A stretch of 9,152 nucleotides of DNA, taken from assembly GCA_947489925.1 (NCBI GenBank), contig CANLFK010000083.1:1-9152 (forward strand), given 5' to 3'. Shown here piece by piece: positions 6,248 through 9,152 of this stretch (position 1 is its first letter; each line of letters opens with the position of its first letter). Made by a program: the position numbers and the translations under genes. Under the pieces are notes generated by a model. It had not been told where the DNA came from. It ran no database searches and was given only the letters and a program-made list of their open reading frames with translations. The DNA comes from Candidatus Caenarcanales bacterium. GTDB lineage: Bacteria > Cyanobacteriota > Vampirovibrionia > Caenarcaniphilales > Caenarcanaceae.

Positions 6248-6291
6248 GCCTAACTCCACTCTCTAATAGCCCACTTTCAAGGGGTTGGGGC
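6248..6291 (+). repeat. Imperfect palindrome (REP-like hairpin) between convergent genes
   Basis: GCCTAACTCC (6248-6257) pairs with GGGGTTGGGGC (6281-6291) over 10 pairs with one bulged G and two G-U pairs; the loop is 23 nt. The G-U pairs become A-C mismatches in minus-strand RNA, so a plus-strand transcript, i.e. gyrA read-through, would fold better. It is far more GC-rich than its surroundings. The plus strand continues with AAAAA, not a T-run, so it is not a classical intrinsic terminator, but it may protect or end transcripts. Confidence 0.4.
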
Positions 6292-6299
6292 AAAAAGAC

Positions 6300-6354
6300 A
6301 AAACTCTTTAGCAAATAGCTCTCTTAATTGAACTTTATTTCAGTTTTTAATTAT
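6300..6354. repeat. Direct repeat b: duplicated gyrA end next to pxpA
   Basis: Second copy of 6045-6098 (about 91% identical). It includes the gyrA-end sequence AAAACTCTTTAG, now without a gene in front of it. Its last bases overlap the pxpA stop codon (minus-strand TAA at 6353-6351). Confidence 0.85.
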
Positions 6355-7187
6355 TCATAGAAAGCTAAACTTCGAGATTTATCTGTTTTAAAGCTTTTCA
6401 TTAAGTCTGAAATTTGAAAGTTAATATTACGAGATTCCAAAGACTCTGGACTTTGATTTAAAAGATTAAAAACTTCTTTCGCAAGATCTAGAGAATAAGT
6501 TTTATTCATATTTAAATGTATTGTTTTGAAAGGTAATCTAATATATCTTCCGCCTTCCACTAATAATTTACCTTGCCAAATAGCAGAATGAGCCTGATTT
6601 AAAGCAAAGTCAAAGTTTACATTTTCGTCTAAGCTAGCTTTACTTAAAGTTCCGTCTCGGCGATAAAATTTATCTAAATGAATTTCACCCGCTACTTTTA
6701 ATCCTGAAACATCACTGATTGCATTTAAATAATTACCAGCTGGACCAATAAAAGTTAGCCATCTCGAAAAACTAGAAACTATTTTAGCTAATTGTTCTGC
6801 AAAAACCGTATCCGAGGCACATTTATAATAAAGAGCTCCATGAGGGCGAAAATGAGTAATTTCAATATTTTGGCTTTTACTAATTGCTGCTAATAAACCC
6901 AATTGAGAAGAGATATAAGCTAATAATTCATCTTGGTCAAGCTTTAATTCTCGTCTGCCAAAATTATTAAGGTCTGGATAACCAATATGAGCACCGACTG
7001 CTAATTTATTTTGTTTAGCTAAAATTAAAGCCTTTAATATATTAGGTGGATCTCCAGAATGCCCACCACAAGCAATATTTACAGTACTAACAAAAGGTAA
7101 TAAAGCTTCTTCATTTTTGTGTTTATAAGGTCCCCAAGCTTGGGCTAAATCACAATTTAAATCAATTTGACGATAATTATTTGACAT
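6351..7187 (-). CDS. pxpA: LamB/YcsF family protein, PxpA-like (5-oxoprolinase subunit A), divergent
   Basis: PxpA works with PxpB and PxpC to hydrolyse 5-oxoproline to glutamate with ATP. Family blocks seen in order: IDLNCDLA (8-15), NIACGGHSGDP (37-47), GAHIGYPD..NFGRR (65-79), FRPHGALY (113-120) and DKFYRRDGTL (172-181). At 278 residues it is longer than E. coli PxpA (about 244), mostly through a C-terminal extension after about 250. Several usually conserved family positions differ: the GEG after DLNxDL is AQA, FHAGD is GHSGD, ADRxY is LDKFY, and the C-terminal HGD is HLN (224-226). Activity is therefore uncertain, and pxpB/pxpC are not in the window. ATG at 7187; no SD, only an AT-rich stretch (TAATAT) close upstream. 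It follows surE by 42 nt and is probably cotranscribed. The fold assignment is firm; the gene symbol is tentative. Confidence 0.8.
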   Translation of the reverse strand: MSNNYRQIDLNCDLAQAWGPYKHKNEEALLPFVSTVNIACGGHSGDPPNILKALILAKQNKLAVGAHIGYPDLNNFGRRELKLDQDELLAYISSQLGLLAAISKSQNIEITHFRPHGALYYKCASDTVFAEQLAKIVSSFSRWLTFIGPAGNYLNAISDVSGLKVAGEIHLDKFYRRDGTLSKASLDENVNFDFALNQAHSAIWQGKLLVEGGRYIRLPFKTIHLNMNKTYSLDLAKEVFNLLNQSPESLESRNINFQISDLMKSFKTDKSRSLAFYE

Positions 7188-7229
7188 ATATTTATATTAC
7201 TAAAATATTTAAAACTTTCGTTTTATTCT

Positions 7230-8006
7230 CTAAATATTATTAAACTTATCTTTCAATTCAGAAACCAGCTTATAATGTGTCATATCAAAGCTAATTGGCG
7301 TAATCGAAATATAATTTTCAGCAACTCTGCGAACATCTGATTCGGGGTCTTCATCAGTTTTAAGCAAATCACCAGATAACCAATAATAATATTTACTCCG
7401 TGGATCTATTCTTTGTTCATAAGTATCTTTATACATTCTTTCACCCAGAGAAGTAATTGCATAACCTTTAACTTTAGAACGCTCAATAATTGGTAAATTT
7501 ACATTGAAAATAGTTTTAGGTGTCCAAGAAATTTGCGGAGAATTCAATTTATTTAAAATTTCTGGCACAAAAGAAGCTTCCTCTTCAAAATCTTTAGTTT
7601 TGTATTCAGACACGCTAAGAGCCATGCTTTTAATATTATAAATTGCCCCTTCAATGGCCGCCCCGACTGTTCCAGAATAAAGCACATCCGAACCCATATT
7701 TGGCCCATGATTAATACCCGAAACGACCCAATCTGGCTTAAAGTCAAGTATTTCATTAATAGCAATTTTGACACAATCAGCTGGTGTTCCGTCTACTGTC
7801 CAGATTTTTTTTGCCCCTAAGAAATAATCAAGCGGAATAATATCAACTCTTAGAGGTCTATGCAAAGTTAAAGAATGACCAGAAGCACTTCTCTCTTTGT
7901 CTGGAGCGACTACATAAATATCATGACCAGCTGATATAAGTACTGTACAAAGGGCTCTTAAGCCAGCAGCATGAATTCCATCATCATTACAAACTAATAT
8001 TTTCAA
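7230..8006 (-). CDS. surE: 5'/3'-nucleotidase SurE
   Basis: Metal-dependent nucleoside monophosphate phosphatase of the SurE family, cytosolic, linked to nucleotide salvage and stationary-phase survival. 258 residues, the usual family length. The N-terminal NDDGI motif (7-11) gives metal ligands Asp8 and Asp9; APDKERSASGHS (35-45) supplies Ser40; SGINHGPNMG (96-105) supplies Asn99. VDGTPADCV (71-79) and SGTVGAAIEGA (111-121) are further SurE hallmarks. The start is TTG at 8006: the product then begins MKILVCNDDG as in typical SurE, with GAGAGG 11 nt upstream and a promoter further up. Lies 70 nt after ilvC and 42 nt before pxpA on the same strand. Confidence 0.95.
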   Translation of the reverse strand: MKILVCNDDGIHAAGLRALCTVLISAGHDIYVVAPDKERSASGHSLTLHRPLRVDIIPLDYFLGAKKIWTVDGTPADCVKIAINEILDFKPDWVVSGINHGPNMGSDVLYSGTVGAAIEGAIYNIKSMALSVSEYKTKDFEEEASFVPEILNKLNSPQISWTPKTIFNVNLPIIERSKVKGYAITSLGERMYKDTYEQRIDPRSKYYYWLSGDLLKTDEDPESDVRRVAENYISITPISFDMTHYKLVSELKDKFNNI

Positions 8007-8017
8007 TTAATTTAATA

Positions 8018-8024
8018 CCTCTCT
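8018..8024 (-). promoter_or_regulatory. Ribosome binding site of surE
   Basis: AGAGAGG on the minus strand, 11 nt before the TTG start at 8006. The spacing is a little long, but it supports the non-ATG start. Confidence 0.5.
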
Positions 8025-8033
8025 GAAAGCTTT

Positions 8034-8062
8034 ATATTAAGCCTATAAATAAATTTTGCCAA
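8034..8062 (-). promoter_or_regulatory. Sigma-70-type promoter of surE(-pxpA)
   Basis: Minus strand: -35 TTGGCA (8062-8057), 17-nt spacer, -10 TAATAT (8039-8034), in the 70-nt gap after ilvC. Expected start near 8027, giving a leader of about 20 nt that includes the surE RBS. It implies surE and pxpA can be expressed independently of ilvC. Confidence 0.55.
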
Positions 8063-8076
8063 CTTTAATTCAAATT

Positions 8077-9081
8077 CTAACTATTTTTCTTTTTATCTAA
8101 AAATTTCATATTTGCTCTAAGGTTTTTACCAACTGCTTCAATTTCATGAGCGGCTTCTAATCTCCTACGAGAAGTCATATAAGGTGCATTAGCCTGATTT
8201 TCCAAAATAAAGTCTCTGGCAAATTTGCCTTCTTGAATTTCTTTTAAGATTTCTTTCATCTCAGCTTTGGTTTCATCCGTAATTAATCGCTCTCCTCTCG
8301 TATAATCACCATATTCAGCTGTATTAGAAATTGAATGACGCATATTAGCCAAGCCACCTTCATAAATTAAATCAACAATTAACTTAACTTCATGTAAGCA
8401 TTCAAAATAAGCCATTTCGGGTTGATAACCAGCTTCTACTAAAGTTTCATAGCCAGCCTTAATTAAAGCCGATAAACCTCCGCAAAGTACTGCTTGTTCA
8501 CCAAATAAATCGGTCTCAGTTTCTTCTTTAAACGATGTTTCCATAACACCAGCTCTAGTTGCACCAATTCCATGAGCATATGCCAAACCAATTTCTTTTG
8601 CTTTACCACTTGCATCTTGATGAATAGCTAATAAAGCTGGAACGCCAGCCCCTTGAGTATAAGTTACCCGAACACGATGCCCTGGTCCTTTGGGAGCTAC
8701 CATTAAAACATCAATATCTTTGGGTGCTACGATTTGACCAAAATGTATACTAAAACCATGAGCGACCATTAAGGTTTTGCCAGCCTTTAAATGGGGTTTA
8801 ATTTGGCTTTCATAAACTTTATTATGCTTTTCATCAGCTAGCAAAATCATAATAATATCGCTTTTTTTGGCAACTTCATCAACCGAAGCAACTTCTAAGC
8901 CATCAGCTTTAGCTTTTTCACCGCTAGGAGACCCTTCATAAGAACCAATTAAAACTTTAATGCCCGAATCTTTTAAATTAAGTGCATGAGCATGTCCTTG
9001 GCTTCCATAACCAATAATTCCAACTATTTTGTCTTTTAAAATATTAAGTGAGCTGTCAGATTCATAATAAATTTTAGGCAT
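8077..9081 (-). CDS. ilvC: Ketol-acid reductoisomerase, class I
   Basis: Second step of valine/leucine/isoleucine synthesis: Mg-dependent alkyl shift and NAD(P)H reduction of acetolactate or acetohydroxybutyrate. 334 residues from ATG at 9081 (MPKIYYESDS), the usual class I length. An upstream TTG at 9132 would add 17 residues that the family lacks. Visible: dinucleotide-binding GYGSQGHAHALNL (24-36); cofactor loop SYEGSPSGEKA (47-57); His108 in AHGF; Lys131 in PKGPGH; metal ligands Asp191/Glu195 in DLFGEQ; Glu227/Glu231 in ECLHE; Ser252 in SISNTAEYG. All catalytic residues are present. The loop holds Glu49 where NADPH enzymes often have Arg/Lys, so cofactor preference is open. No RBS is seen before 9081. 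No ilvB/N/D neighbours in the window. Its promoter probably lies at or beyond the right edge. Confidence 0.96.
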   Translation of the reverse strand: MPKIYYESDSSLNILKDKIVGIIGYGSQGHAHALNLKDSGIKVLIGSYEGSPSGEKAKADGLEVASVDEVAKKSDIIMILLADEKHNKVYESQIKPHLKAGKTLMVAHGFSIHFGQIVAPKDIDVLMVAPKGPGHRVRVTYTQGAGVPALLAIHQDASGKAKEIGLAYAHGIGATRAGVMETSFKEETETDLFGEQAVLCGGLSALIKAGYETLVEAGYQPEMAYFECLHEVKLIVDLIYEGGLANMRHSISNTAEYGDYTRGERLITDETKAEMKEILKEIQEGKFARDFILENQANAPYMTSRRRLEAAHEIEAVGKNLRANMKFLDKKKNS

Positions 9082-9152
9082 ATCTTTAAATTTGTTTTCT
9101 GTAAAATTGTTTCTTAGTTTAGCAAAATTCAAAAATATTAAAATGATTTATC

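Noticed and set aside
6248..6296. Classical intrinsic terminator
   Set aside because: The stem is followed by an A-run on the plus strand and by mixed sequence on the minus strand, with no T-run on either.
7553..7774. 73-codon minus-strand frame inside surE
   Set aside because: A different frame of the same strand as surE, which has all its catalytic motifs.
9082..9132. N-terminal extension of IlvC from TTG at 9132
   Set aside because: The 17 extra residues are not part of the family, whose proteins begin at the MPKIYY-like segment.
1..9152. CRISPR array, prophage, rRNA or tRNA genes
   Set aside because: No regularly spaced repeats, phage structural genes or RNA gene signatures were seen on either strand.

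Overview
The window is an AT-rich bacterial segment with compact spacing and the standard genetic code (no in-frame TGA in the genes; one gene ends in TGA). Short intergenic gaps, few clear Shine-Dalgarno sites, probable leaderless promoters and TTG starts fit a Patescibacteria/CPR-like or other small-genome anaerobe. That assignment is an inference from style, not from a marker gene. Nothing in the window is a phage, transposase or CRISPR array.

Layout. (1) Positions 1-2051, minus strand: the N-terminal 683 codons of a type I restriction endonuclease subunit, HsdR, cut by the left window edge. Its wording and codon choice look more Bacteroidota-like than the rest. (2) 2052-2308: a gap holding a short ORF remnant, a near-consensus sigma-70 promoter and the first copy of a 72-nt repeat. 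(3) 2309-3377, minus strand: a two-gene unit, a 263-aa uncharacterised helical protein overlapping a YoeB/Txe-type mRNA interferase toxin, with its own promoter in the second copy of the same repeat. (4) 3480-6056, plus strand: complete gyrA. (5) 6057-6350: a gap with a duplicated gyrA 3' end (two about 55-nt copies 255 bp apart) around about 200 bp that contains two potential RNA hairpins and a 36-codon ORF. (6) 6351-9081, minus strand: ilvC, surE and a divergent pxpA (LamB/YcsF family), in that transcriptional order.

How it fits together. gyrA, surE and ilvC are housekeeping genes: DNA supercoiling, nucleotide phosphatase and branched-chain amino acid synthesis. The left third is accessory defence/addiction content. 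gyrA is bracketed on both sides by long imperfect direct repeats, each about 91-92% identical, which suggests this locus has twice gained or duplicated DNA. The strongest leads are the promoter-carrying 72-nt repeat pair around the toxin unit, the oversized putative antitoxin, and the duplicated gyrA terminus with its structured insert. A contig chimera near position 2190 must be excluded before the hsdR linkage is interpreted.
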